Positions 13,391 to 21,440 of a stretch of 21,440 nucleotides of DNA are shown here, one piece after another. The translations under genes and the position numbers were made by a program. The notes under the pieces were generated by a model. It saw nothing but the letters and a program-made list of their open reading frames with translations. It had not been told where the DNA came from and ran no database searches. This DNA is from 66-474 sp964489055. GTDB lineage: Bacteria > Pseudomonadota > Gammaproteobacteria > Xanthomonadales > Rhodanobacteraceae. The stretch lies in assembly GCA_964489055.1 (NCBI GenBank), contig CAZAXF010000052.1, positions 1 through 21,440 on the forward strand. Direction: 5' to 3'. Positions within the stretch are counted from its first letter, which is position 1; every line of letters begins with the position of its first letter.

Positions 13391-16041
13391 GCGATCGCCT
13401 GCTCCACGTCCATGGCCGCGCCACGCCGGTGGCAGTCGGCAATTTCTGCTGTCTCGAGTGCTTCGCGCGCCGGCCGCAGCGTGTCTGCGAGCCGGGCGCG
13501 CCGCTGCGGCGTCGCCACCATTTGCCGGGTCGAACGCACGGCCTCGGCCGCACCGGCCAGAACGAACGCGTCCGCGTAGCGTTCCCTTGCCACCGCCAGC
13601 CCTGCGCAGCCCTCGATCAGGTTCGCCACGCCACGCTGGAACCCCTGCTTGCGATAGATCTTCAGGGCATCGGCGAACAGTGACGCGGCCTCGGCGTACT
13701 GCCCCTGTTGCAGGAGCAGTTGTCCCAGGTCGGTCCAGCAGCGGGCGATGCCGAGAAAGTCGCCCAGTTTCACGAACTGTTCCGCGCTTTGCTGATAACG
13801 CGCCTTCGCTTCCGGGTAATCGTGCGCAACCATCGCGGCATCACCCAGTTGGTTGAGGCACCATGCGGCTGGCGTCCATTCCTCTTCCGACCGGAAGATG
13901 TCGAGCGCGCGTTCCAACAGCCTCCGGGCCTTGCCGTGCTCGCCCAGTGACAGCTTCGCGACGGCAAGGTTGCTCAATGCAGAAGCGGTTTCGCTGCCCG
14001 ACCCCGACGATTCGCAAAGCTGCAGGCATTCCTCGAACAGAGCCACCGCTTCCTCGTTCTGGCCCACTGCCCCGTGCGCCACGGCAAGACTGGTGAGCGA
14101 CATGATCAGCATGCTGCGATCGCCGCTCTGGCGCGCCACTTCCAGCCCTTGCACAAGGCGGGCATGACCCCGCTGCTGCTGGCCCATCCGCGTTTCCATC
14201 GCCGCGGCACAACAGGCAATCTGGGCCCACAGCGCACGATCCACGGACGGCTCGAACCGCTCCAGCACCGGCAACAATGCGGCCAGGGCCTCCGCCAGAT
14301 ACTCGCGCGGCTCCCAGTAGCGATACAGCGCGCGCGCCAGGCGCAGTGCCCACGGCCCCTCGCCCTGCTCGACCAGCCACTCCAGCGCAGTGCGAAAATT
14401 GTCGCGTTCCAGGTCGCAGCGCGCCAGCCACTGCACGCGCGCCTGCTTGTCCATCCGCGCGATGCCTTCTTCGGCCAGCACCAGGAAATAGGCCGCGTGG
14501 GCCTTGCGGACTTCCGCGCCTTCACCGCTCGCGGCCAGTTTCTCGAGCCCGTACTCGCGAATGGTTTCCAGCATCGCGTGGCGCGGATCGTCGGGATCGG
14601 AGGCCACCTGCAGCAGGTTGTTGTCGAGCAGACGCGTCACGCCCAGGCGCACGTCCTTGCCGAGGTCATCACGCACGTTGGCCACCGCCTCGGCCGCCTC
14701 CAGGGTGAAACCGCCGGAAAACACGGCCAGTCGATGCAGCAGTTTCCGTTCGGGCCCGGTCAGCAGCTCGTGGCTCCATTCGACGGCGCGCCGCAGCGTG
14801 CGCTGCCGCTCGGGCACGTCGGCGAGGTTGCTCGCCGGAACGTCCAGACGATCGGGAAACTGCTTCAACAGCAGCTCGGGCGTCATGGCCCGGCATTGCG
14901 CCGCGGCCAGCTCGATCCCGAGCGGCAAGCCGTCGAAACGCCGGCAGATCTGCGCCACGGCCGCGGCATTGGCCCTGGTCAGGGAGAAGCCCGGGTGCAC
15001 CGCGGCCGCGCGCTGCACGAACAGTTCCACCGATGGCACGGCAGCCACCTCGTCAAGCGGCATCGAATCGCTTTCGGGCAACGCCAGCGGCAGCACCGGG
15101 TATTCGCATTCCCCGTACAGGCGCAGCGCAACCCGGCTGGTCACCAGCACCCGCAGCGAAATGCATGCATCGAGCAGCGATCCGATCAGCGGCGCGGTGT
15201 CCACCAACTGCTCGAAATTGTCCAGGATCAGCGGCGACGCGGCCCGGAGGCCATGCAGGTGGTTGCAGATGACCTCGATGGGAGGCGTGTTGTCCACTGC
15301 GCGCAGCCCCAATGTACGCAACAGCGCCAATTGCAGCGTACGCGCACTGGTGACGCTGGCCAGGCTGACGAAGATGACCTCTCCGGGCAGGTTTTCCTGC
15401 AGGCGCAATCCCACCTCCATCGCCAGGCGGGTCTTGCCGCTTCCGGCCGCACCGGTCAGGGTCACCAGGCGCGCACCGTCGGCGTCGGTGAGCATGTCGT
15501 GCAGCTCGGCTACCTCCCCCGCGCGGCCGACCAGCGGCGTGCGTGGTGCCGGCACCGCGCTGCTGCGGAATCGCGGATGCCACGAACCGGGTTCGGGCGG
15601 AACCAGGTCGACCCGGGGCCGGGATTCGACGCCGGCTTCCGCGGGCCGTACGGGTACCTGCGGAATGATCTCGGCCTGGTAGTGTCCCTTGGGCACGGTG
15701 ATCCGGAGTGGATCGCTGCGGCCTTCGTTCTCGTAGTACTTTTTCAGGCGTGCGCGCAGGCGCCGCGCGTGCACGCGCACGATCGTGTCCACGGTGGGGT
15801 CGAACGTGTCGCCGCGATCGAGCACCTCCACCCCGATCGTGTATTCCTTGGGCGACGATTGCCGCCCGTCGATGGAGCACTCCACCACGTAACGCAGAAA
15901 CCGGCTGAGGATTGGCGCGTTGGCGAACGCATCGTTGGCGAGGATGCGCTTGAGTTCCACCCGGACGGCCTCGGCATCGGGACGCTCGGCGCCTGGCACG
16001 GAATCGCTCACTTGGCTGCACTCCGGTTGCAGGGCGATCAT
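13273..16041 (-). CDS. STAND-type regulator: DNA-binding-like domain, P-loop NTPase, TPRs
   Basis: A 922-aa cytosolic protein. Residues about 25-115 form the winged-helix-like domain seen at the front of many large regulators (ILANDAFANAPILSRFLRYVVE, PKEYTIGVEVLDRGDTFDPTVDTIVRVHARRLRARLKKYY, ITVPKGHY). Residues about 160-420 form an AfsR/LuxR-type NTPase: LVGRAGEVAEL, Walker A GAAGSGKT with K203, Walker B LILDNFEQ with D274, and LVTSRVALRL. The remainder consists of TPR-like helices. Such proteins use ATP-driven conformational change to control transcription. The start at 16041 is an ATG with a poorly placed AAGG; a GTG at 16011 has GGAG nine bases ahead and is a fair alternative. It is divergent from the His-rich gene at 16168 and is the best local candidate for controlling the neighbouring modules. 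Confidence 0.85.
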   Translation of the reverse strand: MIALQPECSQVSDSVPGAERPDAEAVRVELKRILANDAFANAPILSRFLRYVVECSIDGRQSSPKEYTIGVEVLDRGDTFDPTVDTIVRVHARRLRARLKKYYENEGRSDPLRITVPKGHYQAEIIPQVPVRPAEAGVESRPRVDLVPPEPGSWHPRFRSSAVPAPRTPLVGRAGEVAELHDMLTDADGARLVTLTGAAGSGKTRLAMEVGLRLQENLPGEVIFVSLASVTSARTLQLALLRTLGLRAVDNTPPIEVICNHLHGLRAASPLILDNFEQLVDTAPLIGSLLDACISLRVLVTSRVALRLYGECEYPVLPLALPESDSMPLDEVAAVPSVELFVQRAAAVHPGFSLTRANAAAVAQICRRFDGLPLGIELAAAQCRAMTPELLLKQFPDRLDVPASNLADVPERQRTLRRAVEWSHELLTGPERKLLHRLAVFSGGFTLEAAEAVANVRDDLGKDVRLGVTRLLDNNLLQVASDPDDPRHAMLETIREYGLEKLAASGEGAEVRKAHAAYFLVLAEEGIARMDKQARVQWLARCDLERDNFRTALEWLVEQGEGPWALRLARALYRYWEPREYLAEALAALLPVLERFEPSVDRALWAQIACCAAAMETRMGQQQRGHARLVQGLEVARQSGDRSMLIMSLTSLAVAHGAVGQNEEAVALFEECLQLCESSGSGSETASALSNLAVAKLSLGEHGKARRLLERALDIFRSEEEWTPAAWCLNQLGDAAMVAHDYPEAKARYQQSAEQFVKLGDFLGIARCWTDLGQLLLQQGQYAEAASLFADALKIYRKQGFQRGVANLIEGCAGLAVARERYADAFVLAGAAEAVRSTRQMVATPQRRARLADTLRPAREALETAEIADCHRRGAAMDVEQAIAYVRRFLAELESVEAGGSGASSGEAGEPGKGASGDATAR

Positions 16042-16167
16042 ACCTTGGGAGCCGGCGGCCGGCACCAATGCGCGACCCACGCCCCGCATGGCCGATCGTG
16101 CTACACGCCGCGATAACGTAGCCGGCTTTAGTCTGCCGAACGTTGGTACGACTCCACGGAGGTCACG

Positions 16168-16596
16168 ATGAAAAGGTTTCTTGCTGCCGGCTTCACCGGC
16201 CTGCTCGCATCGGCAATGACATTCGCCGCGTTTGCGCAGGGCGGCGTCAAGACCGAAATCGCCACCGCGCACACCCACGCCAAATACGCCGCCGAGGCGC
16301 CCTCGGTCGCCGTCTCGCATGTCCACCTGCACCACGTGATCAACTGCCTGGTAGGCCCCAAGGGCGCCGCCTTCGATGCCGACCAGGCCAACCCGTGCAA
16401 GGGCCAGGGCAATGGCGCGCTGCCCGATTCCGCTGGCAACGCCGCGTTGCACGCCAAGCTCCAGACGGCCCTGAAGCAGGCCCAGGCGGGCTTGAAGTCC
16501 GCCGACCTCAAGACCGTGCACGCCGACGCCGAAAAGGTCGCCGCAACGCTCCAGGACACGCCGACGCAAAAGGCCAGCGGCGGTTATTCCTGGTGA
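16168..16596 (+). CDS. Small secreted His-rich protein, copy 2
   Basis: The 142-aa paralogue of the protein at 1890-2300, with signal peptide MKRFLAAGFTGLLASAMTFAAFAQ and GGAGG at 16158-16162. The His/Cys pattern is fully kept (H35, H37, H51, H53, H55, H56, C60, C77), as is the core HVHLHHVINCLVGP and NPCKGQGNGALPD. The C-terminal end (QDTPTQKASGGYSW) differs from copy 1. A TTTAGT hexamer at 16127-16132 could be its -10 box. The 126-base gap to the regulator start serves both genes. The conservation of every His and Cys argues for a metal or cofactor site; the ligand is unknown. Confidence 0.86.
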   Translation: MKRFLAAGFTGLLASAMTFAAFAQGGVKTEIATAHTHAKYAAEAPSVAVSHVHLHHVINCLVGPKGAAFDADQANPCKGQGNGALPDSAGNAALHAKLQTALKQAQAGLKSADLKTVHADAEKVAATLQDTPTQKASGGYSW

Positions 16597-16670
16597 CAAC
16601 GAAGCCGGACCGCCTGCCCGCCGCGCCGGCAAGCCTGGCGCGGTAGCGGTGGCTGCCGCCGCCTGACCGG

Positions 16671-17738
16671 CTATGGCTCGCCTTGTGACGACGCGGCGGC
16701 CCCCGTGCCGCGGCTTTTGCGGGTTTCTTCGTCCACGCGACGCCGATGCGATTCGGCGTACACCCTGGCGCGAAACTGCAGCAGCGGATCGCTGGACGGC
16801 TCGATGCCGGTCGGCAACACCAGCGGATCGAAATTGATGTCGCGGCAGGTACCGTGCGCCTGCGGCTGGCTGGCGTCGATGACCAGTGTCCCGGCATCAA
16901 CGCGGCGATGCTTGCCCGTCCACGCCACGGCCGCGTCGTCGACGGCGTCGCCGGGATTGGCCAGCGTGATCGAAAGCCGCCAGCGCAGCGGCCCGTGCGC
17001 AAGGCGCCGGCGCAGGTCGGCGGCAAGGAAGTTTGCCTGGTCTGCAGGAACCGCGCCGTGGTCGGCGGCGGCCTCGGGCAGCATGCTCCAGCGCACCGCG
17101 CGGCGTCCGCCGCGGGCATCGACCAGTTCAAACGAATCCACGCTGTTGTAGCGCACGGTGGCGTAGCTCGTAGACGGCCGCGTGGTCCGGTCCCAGATCC
17201 GGAACGCGTTGGCGCGCGGATGGGTGGCAAAGAATGCGTCCAGCTTCTTCAAGTCGGGATCGCCCGTTGCCGGATCCGGTTGCTGCAGCTTCATGAACTG
17301 GTAGTCGGCCTCGGGCGTTGCCACCGGAAATGCCGGCACCGCGTTCATCGCGGTGCGCCATTGCACGCCGTCGGGCCCGGCGAACTCCAGTGCCATTCCC
17401 CGGATCGGCGTGCTGTCGTCCCACGCATAGGGGCTGGTACCGGGAATCGAAAACCGCCCGATCACCGGCGTGCGCCGGCCCGGCGCGAACACCCGCGCCA
17501 CCGAATAGCGCGCCGCCTTCCCGCTGCTCTGGAAATATCCCGATACGCACACTCCCTTGGCGTGGTTGCGCCGATAACCGCGAAACGTGCCCTCGTTCTT
17601 CTGGAACTGGTTGACGATCTGGTTCGCGGTCGGTGGGTGTTGCGCGGTTTGCTCGCCTGCGTACACGACACCGGAGATCGCGACTGCCAGGCAAACCATG
17701 CCGGATCCTGCCAGCCTTCCGGGCAAGCGCAGCTTCAT
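16671..17738 (-). CDS. Periplasmic catalase-family (SrpA-like) heme peroxidase
   Basis: The 355-aa product is a single-domain, catalase-fold peroxidase of the small SrpA-like group, expected to remove hydrogen peroxide or organic peroxides in the periplasm. A signal peptide (MKLRLPGRLAGSGMVCLAVAISGVVYA) precedes the catalytic-His motif FRGYRRNHAKGVCVSGYF, with His59. The C-terminal motif DPLVLPTGIEPSSDPLLQFRARVYAESHRRR contains Tyr327, the expected proximal heme ligand. The start at 17738 gives a compact signal peptide; an in-frame ATG at 17759 would add 7 residues, and neither has a strong ribosome site. It ends convergently with the His-rich gene. The length fits the family and all the key residues that can be checked are present. 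Confidence 0.88.
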   Translation of the reverse strand: MKLRLPGRLAGSGMVCLAVAISGVVYAGEQTAQHPPTANQIVNQFQKNEGTFRGYRRNHAKGVCVSGYFQSSGKAARYSVARVFAPGRRTPVIGRFSIPGTSPYAWDDSTPIRGMALEFAGPDGVQWRTAMNAVPAFPVATPEADYQFMKLQQPDPATGDPDLKKLDAFFATHPRANAFRIWDRTTRPSTSYATVRYNSVDSFELVDARGGRRAVRWSMLPEAAADHGAVPADQANFLAADLRRRLAHGPLRWRLSITLANPGDAVDDAAVAWTGKHRRVDAGTLVIDASQPQAHGTCRDINFDPLVLPTGIEPSSDPLLQFRARVYAESHRRRVDEETRKSRGTGAAASSQGEP

Positions 17739-18476
17739 GCGCGAAATTCCAGATGCCATGGCGCGATCGATAACGGGGAACGGAACAGATTCCAGTAAAC
17801 AGCCTCGCGCGTGAAGTGCGCGTTTGCTGGCGCCATCATCACCATTGACGCAAGCATGCATGGCTTGCGGTACGGCGCAACCGTTGTCATCTTCGCTCAA
17901 ACCATTACACTCCCGGGTGTCATTGGCCGGCGCGGGCTGCCGCGCATGGTGCAGGTTCGTTGGCGACGCGCCGCGTGACCGCATCAGTCGATGGCGTATC
18001 GACCCTGGTGGCCCTGCCATCGTTGGCGCATGGAAGTGCGAGGCGCCAGCAACCCGTGCCGGGTGGCGGCGGCCATGGTCGCACGGCCCTTCGGTCAACA
18101 ATGCAGTCGGACGTCGGCAGTTGCATCAACATCCGCCGTCGCCATGTCGACCGACACGGTGCTTGCATTGCCCGGCAACGGATCCGTGGGGCCTGAAGGT
18201 CGACGCGTTGGCCGCGTGGCGTTGCCGCAAGGGTCATCCCATCCGCGTCGCGGGTCGACAACAAAGCAGCTGCGGTCCCTGCACACGTCGCGAGCCTGCC
18301 GTTCGCGACAACCCGGCAGGCATCGTGAACTCCGCAGCCGGGGCGTGCGCCCGAACCGGACACGGCGCACGGTCATGGGGACCACGCCTGTCATCCCGGT
18401 GCAGTCGGGTGACCGGATGCGCACGGTCCGCGACAGCCGCCCCGGATCACCAGCAAATCCACCAACGGAGGAGCCC
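17739..18476. other. 738-bp gene-free stretch before the betaine methyltransferase genes
   Basis: Frames on both strands give only low-complexity, Arg/Pro/Ser-rich translations, so no gene is supported. Visible items are an inverted repeat CGCAAGC-N7-GCTTGCG (17849-17869), the promoter-like pair listed separately, and GGAGGAG just before the start at 18477. If the promoter is real, the transcript would have a leader of more than 500 bases. A small RNA or an osmotically regulated leader is possible but not shown by the sequence. Confidence 0.5.
17884..17911 (+). promoter_or_regulatory. Possible sigma-70 promoter upstream of the betaine operon
   Basis: TTGTCA (17884-17889, five of six to the -35 consensus) and TACACT (17906-17911, four of six to the -10 consensus) are separated by 16 bases. 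The site reads toward the methyltransferase genes but lies 566 bases before them, so its target is uncertain. Confidence 0.3.
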
Positions 18477-19295
18477 ATGCACGTCGCCAAGGAACAGTCC
18501 TTTGGAAACAATCCGATCTCGGTCCGCGATTCCGAGCACTACCACGAGGAATACGTACAGAACTTCGTCGAGAAATGGGACGAGCTGATCGACTGGAGCA
18601 GCCGTGCCGACAGTGAAGGCCGCTTTTTCATCGACCAGCTCAAGGAACACGGCAAACGCAAGATCCTGGACGTCGCCACCGGCACCGGCTTCCACTCCGT
18701 GCGCCTGCTCAGGGAAGGCTTCGAGGTGCTGAGCGCCGACGGCAGCCCGGCCATGCTGGCCAAGGCCTTCGAGAACGGCCGCCGCAACGGCCAGATCCTT
18801 TCCACCGTGCAGGCCGACTGGCGCTGGTTGAACCGCGACGTGCACGGCAAGTTCGATGCGGTGATCTGCCTTGGCAATTCCTTCACCCACCTTTTTTCCG
18901 AACGCGACCGGCGCAAGAGCCTGGCCGAGTTCTATGCCGCACTCCGCCACGACGGCATCCTGATCCTGGACCAGCGCAACTACGACGCGATCATGGACCA
19001 CGGCTTTTCAAGCAAGCACAAGTATTACTACTGCGGCGACAACGTCACCGCCGAGCCCGAACACATGGACGAGGGCCTGGCCCGCTTCCGCTATTCCTTT
19101 CCCGACGGGGCGCAGTACCACCTCAACATGTATCCGCTGCGCAAGAAGTACACGCGCAAGCTGATGCACGAGGTCGGGTTCCAGAAAATCTCCACCTACG
19201 GTGACTTCCAGCAGCGTTACCGCGAGGACGAACCCGACTTCTTCGTGCACGTCGCGGAAAAGCGCTACGACCCTGAAATCCAGCCGGAGGACTGA
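18477..19295 (+). CDS. Glycine/sarcosine N-methyltransferase
   Basis: A 272-aa SAM-dependent methyltransferase that converts glycine to sarcosine and dimethylglycine, the first steps of glycine betaine synthesis. The SAM-binding motif I is ILDVATGTGFHS with Asp65. Other features are VLSADGSPAML, FDAVICLGNSFTHLF, GILILDQRNYDAIMDHGFSSKHKYYYCGDNV and the closing DFFVHVAEK, all characteristic of this enzyme. The ATG at 18477 has an excellent GGAGGAG ribosome site; the frame is open further upstream without coding character. The second methyltransferase starts 3 bases after its stop, so the two form one operon. Betaine made this way protects against salt or drought. Confidence 0.93.
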   Translation: MHVAKEQSFGNNPISVRDSEHYHEEYVQNFVEKWDELIDWSSRADSEGRFFIDQLKEHGKRKILDVATGTGFHSVRLLREGFEVLSADGSPAMLAKAFENGRRNGQILSTVQADWRWLNRDVHGKFDAVICLGNSFTHLFSERDRRKSLAEFYAALRHDGILILDQRNYDAIMDHGFSSKHKYYYCGDNVTAEPEHMDEGLARFRYSFPDGAQYHLNMYPLRKKYTRKLMHEVGFQKISTYGDFQQRYREDEPDFFVHVAEKRYDPEIQPED

Positions 19296-19298
19296 GCC

Positions 19299-20141
19299 AT
19301 GCGCGCCAACTACGCCAGCCAGGCGGTCAACACCGCCCGCGATTACTACAACAGCGACGACGCCGACAACTTCTACTTCAACATCTGGGGTGGCGAAGAC
19401 ATCCACGTGGGCATGTACGAGACGCCCGACGAAGCGATCCCGGCCGCCAGCCACCGCACCATCGAACGCATGGTCGCGCGCCTGGACCGGAAACTGGACG
19501 CCACGACCCGGGTGCTCGATGTCGGCGCCGGCTACGGCGGTGCCGCCCGCTACCTGGCGAAGACCTTCGGATACCCGGTGGTGGCACTGAACCTCAGCGA
19601 GACCGAAAACGCGCGCGGGCGTGCCATGAACAAGGAGCAGGGCCTGGACCACCTGGTCGAAGTGGTCGACGCCAGCTTCGAGGACATCCCCTGCCCCGAC
19701 GCCAGCTTCGACGTGGCGTGGTCGCAGGACGCGATCCTGCACAGCGGCGCGCGCGCGAAGGTCGTGGAAGAAATCGCACGCGTGCTGCGGCCGGGCGGCG
19801 AACTGGTGATGACCGACCCGATGCGCGCCGACGACTGTCCCGACGGTGTCCTGCAACCGATCCTGGACCGACTGCACCTGCAGACCCTGGGTTCACCCGG
19901 CTTCTACCACGACACCGCCGAACGATGCGGCCTGACCGACCTCGGCTTCGAGGACCACACCGACCAACTGACGCGCCACTACGGGCGGGTTCTGGAAGAG
20001 CTCGAACGCCGCGGCGACGAATTGCGCGGCAAGGTCAGCGACGAGTACATCGAGAACATGAAACAGGGCCTGCGCCACTGGGTCGAAGGCGGCAAGAAGG
20101 GCTACCTTGCCTGGGGCATCATGCATTTCCGCAAGTCCTGA
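19299..20141 (+). CDS. Sarcosine/dimethylglycine N-methyltransferase
   Basis: The 280-aa partner enzyme methylates sarcosine and dimethylglycine to glycine betaine. Motif I is VLDVGAGYGGAARYLAK with Asp74, then VVALNLSETENARGR. The stretch DVAWSQDAILHSGARAKVVEEIARVLRPGGELVMTDPM is typical of SDMT. The C-terminus (YIENMKQGLRHWVEGGKKGYLAWGIMHFRKS) matches the family end. The CCGGAGGACTGAGCC context just before the start provides a ribosome site inside the end of the upstream gene, so translation is probably coupled. It ends 10 bases from the convergent gene at 20152. Confidence 0.93.
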   Translation: MRANYASQAVNTARDYYNSDDADNFYFNIWGGEDIHVGMYETPDEAIPAASHRTIERMVARLDRKLDATTRVLDVGAGYGGAARYLAKTFGYPVVALNLSETENARGRAMNKEQGLDHLVEVVDASFEDIPCPDASFDVAWSQDAILHSGARAKVVEEIARVLRPGGELVMTDPMRADDCPDGVLQPILDRLHLQTLGSPGFYHDTAERCGLTDLGFEDHTDQLTRHYGRVLEELERRGDELRGKVSDEYIENMKQGLRHWVEGGKKGYLAWGIMHFRKS

Positions 20142-20162
20142 CCGCGCCAACTCACAGCGCGG
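20142..20162. terminator. Small hairpin between convergent genes
   Basis: CCGCGC (20142-20147) and GCGCGG (20157-20162) form a 6-bp stem in the 10-base gap between the two convergent genes and the end of the minus-strand gene. There is no T-run, so a role in termination is only possible. Confidence 0.3.
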
Positions 20163-20883
20163 CAAAAAGCTCCAGATGCGCGACCCTCGCATTCGGCCTC
20201 GCCTTCACCCTGACGGTCTTCCCGTCGCTGGTGACCTTGACGCCCTCGGCATTGCCGAGCGTGATCCGCAAGGGATGCACCGAGCGATAGGTCCGCGAGT
20301 CGCCGGGATGCAGAATGCGTGAGTCGATGACGCGGCCGCGGGCAGTCGTGACCCTGATCCAGGATTTGCCGGACGCCTGCAGCGTCAGCACGTGTTGGCG
20401 CCCGGGCAGTTTTTGCTGCGCATCCAGCTTCGTGCGCAGGATGGTGAGCGTGTAATTGTCCGGCGCAGCCCTGGCGAGAAGGCCGATCTCACGATTGGCT
20501 TCGTCGAAGCTGTCCTGCGCAATGGTCTTTTCCACTTTCGCGGCAGCATACGGAAACGACTCCCGCAACGCGTCGGTGGCGACGCGATTGCCGGGATCCT
20601 TCCCCAGCACCGCCAGGTAGTACTCGACCGCATTGTCGGAAGCCGGCGCCACCACACGTCCGTGGGAATACGCGTCCCGGGCGGCAGCCAGCAACTGGGC
20701 GACCGTCATCGCCTGCAACTTCGTCTTGTCGGCTTGCGTCTGTGCCGTTGCCGGCGCTGCCATCGCGTTGGAGGCAGCAGCCATTGCAGGCAAAGCGCCC
20801 ACAAGCAGCAAGGCCAGGCCCGTTGCCATGAAGCCGACCAGGCGCCGACCGGTTCGTCCTGCTGAAAAAGTTTGATTGTTCAT
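20152..20883 (-). CDS. Exported protein: TonB-like N-terminal repeats plus RodZ-type C-terminal domain
   Basis: A 243-aa protein with a signal peptide or membrane anchor at about residues 13-37. Residues about 55-160 are helical (LLAAARDAYSHGRVVAPASDNAVEYYLAVLGKDPGNRVATDAL ... EANREIGLLARAAPDNYTLTILRTKLDAQQK). From memory this resembles the region that precedes the TonB domain in TonB-like proteins of Lysobacterales. Residues about 172-230 (SWIRVTTARGRVIDSRILHPGDSRTY, LRITLGNAEGVKVTSDGKTV) match the beta-rich C-terminal domain of RodZ (DUF4115), which lies in the periplasm. The usual RodZ helix-turn-helix and the TonB C-terminus are both absent. The start at 20883 has GGGAG with a 7-base spacer. 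Function is unknown; an envelope or cell-shape role is a guess. Confidence 0.82.
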   Translation of the reverse strand: MNNQTFSAGRTGRRLVGFMATGLALLLVGALPAMAAASNAMAAPATAQTQADKTKLQAMTVAQLLAAARDAYSHGRVVAPASDNAVEYYLAVLGKDPGNRVATDALRESFPYAAAKVEKTIAQDSFDEANREIGLLARAAPDNYTLTILRTKLDAQQKLPGRQHVLTLQASGKSWIRVTTARGRVIDSRILHPGDSRTYRSVHPLRITLGNAEGVKVTSDGKTVRVKARPNARVAHLELFAAL

Positions 20884-21440
20884 TGGACACTCCCGGTGCC
20901 ACACGTGGGTCCGCGCATCAATTCGTGCGAAGCGCGCGAAAATCGTGGCACTCGAGATGGCTGCTGCATGCCGTGTGCCATGCAACGCCGAGTTGATGAT
21001 TGTTCACAGACGCCGCCGCGAAACGGAACAATCGCCGCAGCCTTCTTGTGCCCCCCAAATCGCCCGGAACCGGGCATTCGGGCTGGGCGCGCACTCGCGC
21101 ACGCTGTCACTGAATTCCAAGGCCCAGCCAAGGGCACAGCGGGCCCGGAACATGATCCGCGGCGTAAGTCACCGAACCACGCGGCTCGATTCCCGGCAAG
21201 TCACGCGTCGCGACACAACGCCGAAATGTCAATTTTTATCACGGGCAACGCAGGGAGCGCGCTCGAATCAATGCGGAAGGCCATTGAATGATCCAGCGAT
21301 GCACATCGAGACGCTTCGTCGTTGCCGCCAACACCACGCGAGATCTGACGCAATTGGCGGGGTTGTCAGTGTGCACTGGCTTCACGCCACCTGATTAGGG
21401 CGTTTCCTCAGCCACGTTGGCGTTGCGATGCACTCTCTAC
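20884..21440. other. 557 bases at the window end without a supported gene
   Basis: Reading frames on both strands give basic or low-complexity translations with no recognisable motif and no good ribosome sites. The stretch near 21225-21240 is more A/T-rich than its surroundings. It probably contains the promoter of the minus-strand gene at 20883, but no convincing -35/-10 pair was found. Confidence 0.5.

Noticed and set aside
16042..16632. Open extension of the regulator frame upstream of its start
   Set aside because: It runs antisense through the His-rich secreted protein gene, whose coding character and paralogue are clear.
17739..18101. N-terminal extension of the catalase-family gene
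   Set aside because: The extra residues lie before a clean signal peptide and have no recognisable character; a start at 17738 or 17759 fits the family.
21227..21232. Perfect TTGACA on the minus strand as a promoter
   Set aside because: No -10 hexamer is found 16-18 bases downstream, and it lies over 340 bases from the nearest minus-strand gene.
20876..21394. A 172-codon plus-strand open frame near the window end
   Set aside because: The product is basic and low in structure, without ribosome site or motif; not enough to call a gene.

Overview
The window is GC-rich chromosomal DNA. It suggests a gammaproteobacterium of the Lysobacterales (Xanthomonadales), perhaps Rhodanobacteraceae. The grounds are the mix of protein families, several dispersed intergenic repeats of a kind common in that group, and a perfect Clp/CRP palindrome. 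The lineage is an inference; no rRNA or tRNA gene is present to test it. No phage, transposase or CRISPR sequence was seen.

Left part (1-7680, all plus strand): a 118-bp tandem repeat; a possible Fur site in front of a Tat-exported multicopper oxidase; a small secreted His-rich protein; a cysteine-synthase-type PLP enzyme with a glutathione S-transferase; an AhpD-like carboxymuconolactone decarboxylase protein; a coniferyl-aldehyde-dehydrogenase-type enzyme; a MITE-like palindromic element; a small uncharacterised protein; and a DoxX membrane protein. This reads as oxidative, aldehyde and metal stress functions.

Middle (7677-10335, minus strand): a two-gene unit of a TIR-transmembrane-TPR protein and an uncharacterised 165-aa protein whose start overlaps the TIR gene's end. 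A perfect TGTGA-N6-TCACA site lies upstream. A minus-strand secreted protein of unknown function follows at 10584-11207.

The core (11383-16596) is the most unusual part. A module made of a small exported protein (minus) divergent from a DUF4242 protein (plus) occurs twice in tandem. The two inter-gene regions share a leader segment, a 16-bp GTGA/TCAC element and a -10-like hexamer at the same distance from the DUF4242 start. Next to it lies a gene for a large STAND-type regulator (DNA-binding-like N-terminus, P-loop NTPase, TPRs). Divergent from that is a second copy of the His-rich secreted protein found beside the multicopper oxidase.

Right part (16671-21440): a periplasmic catalase-family peroxidase (minus); a gene-free stretch of about 740 bp; the glycine betaine synthesis pair glycine/sarcosine and sarcosine/dimethylglycine N-methyltransferase (plus); and a secreted protein joining a TonB-like N-terminal region to a RodZ-type C-terminal domain (minus). 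The last 557 bases hold no gene that can be supported. Overall the window combines osmoprotection, peroxide defence and probable metal handling with several families of small exported proteins of unknown function.
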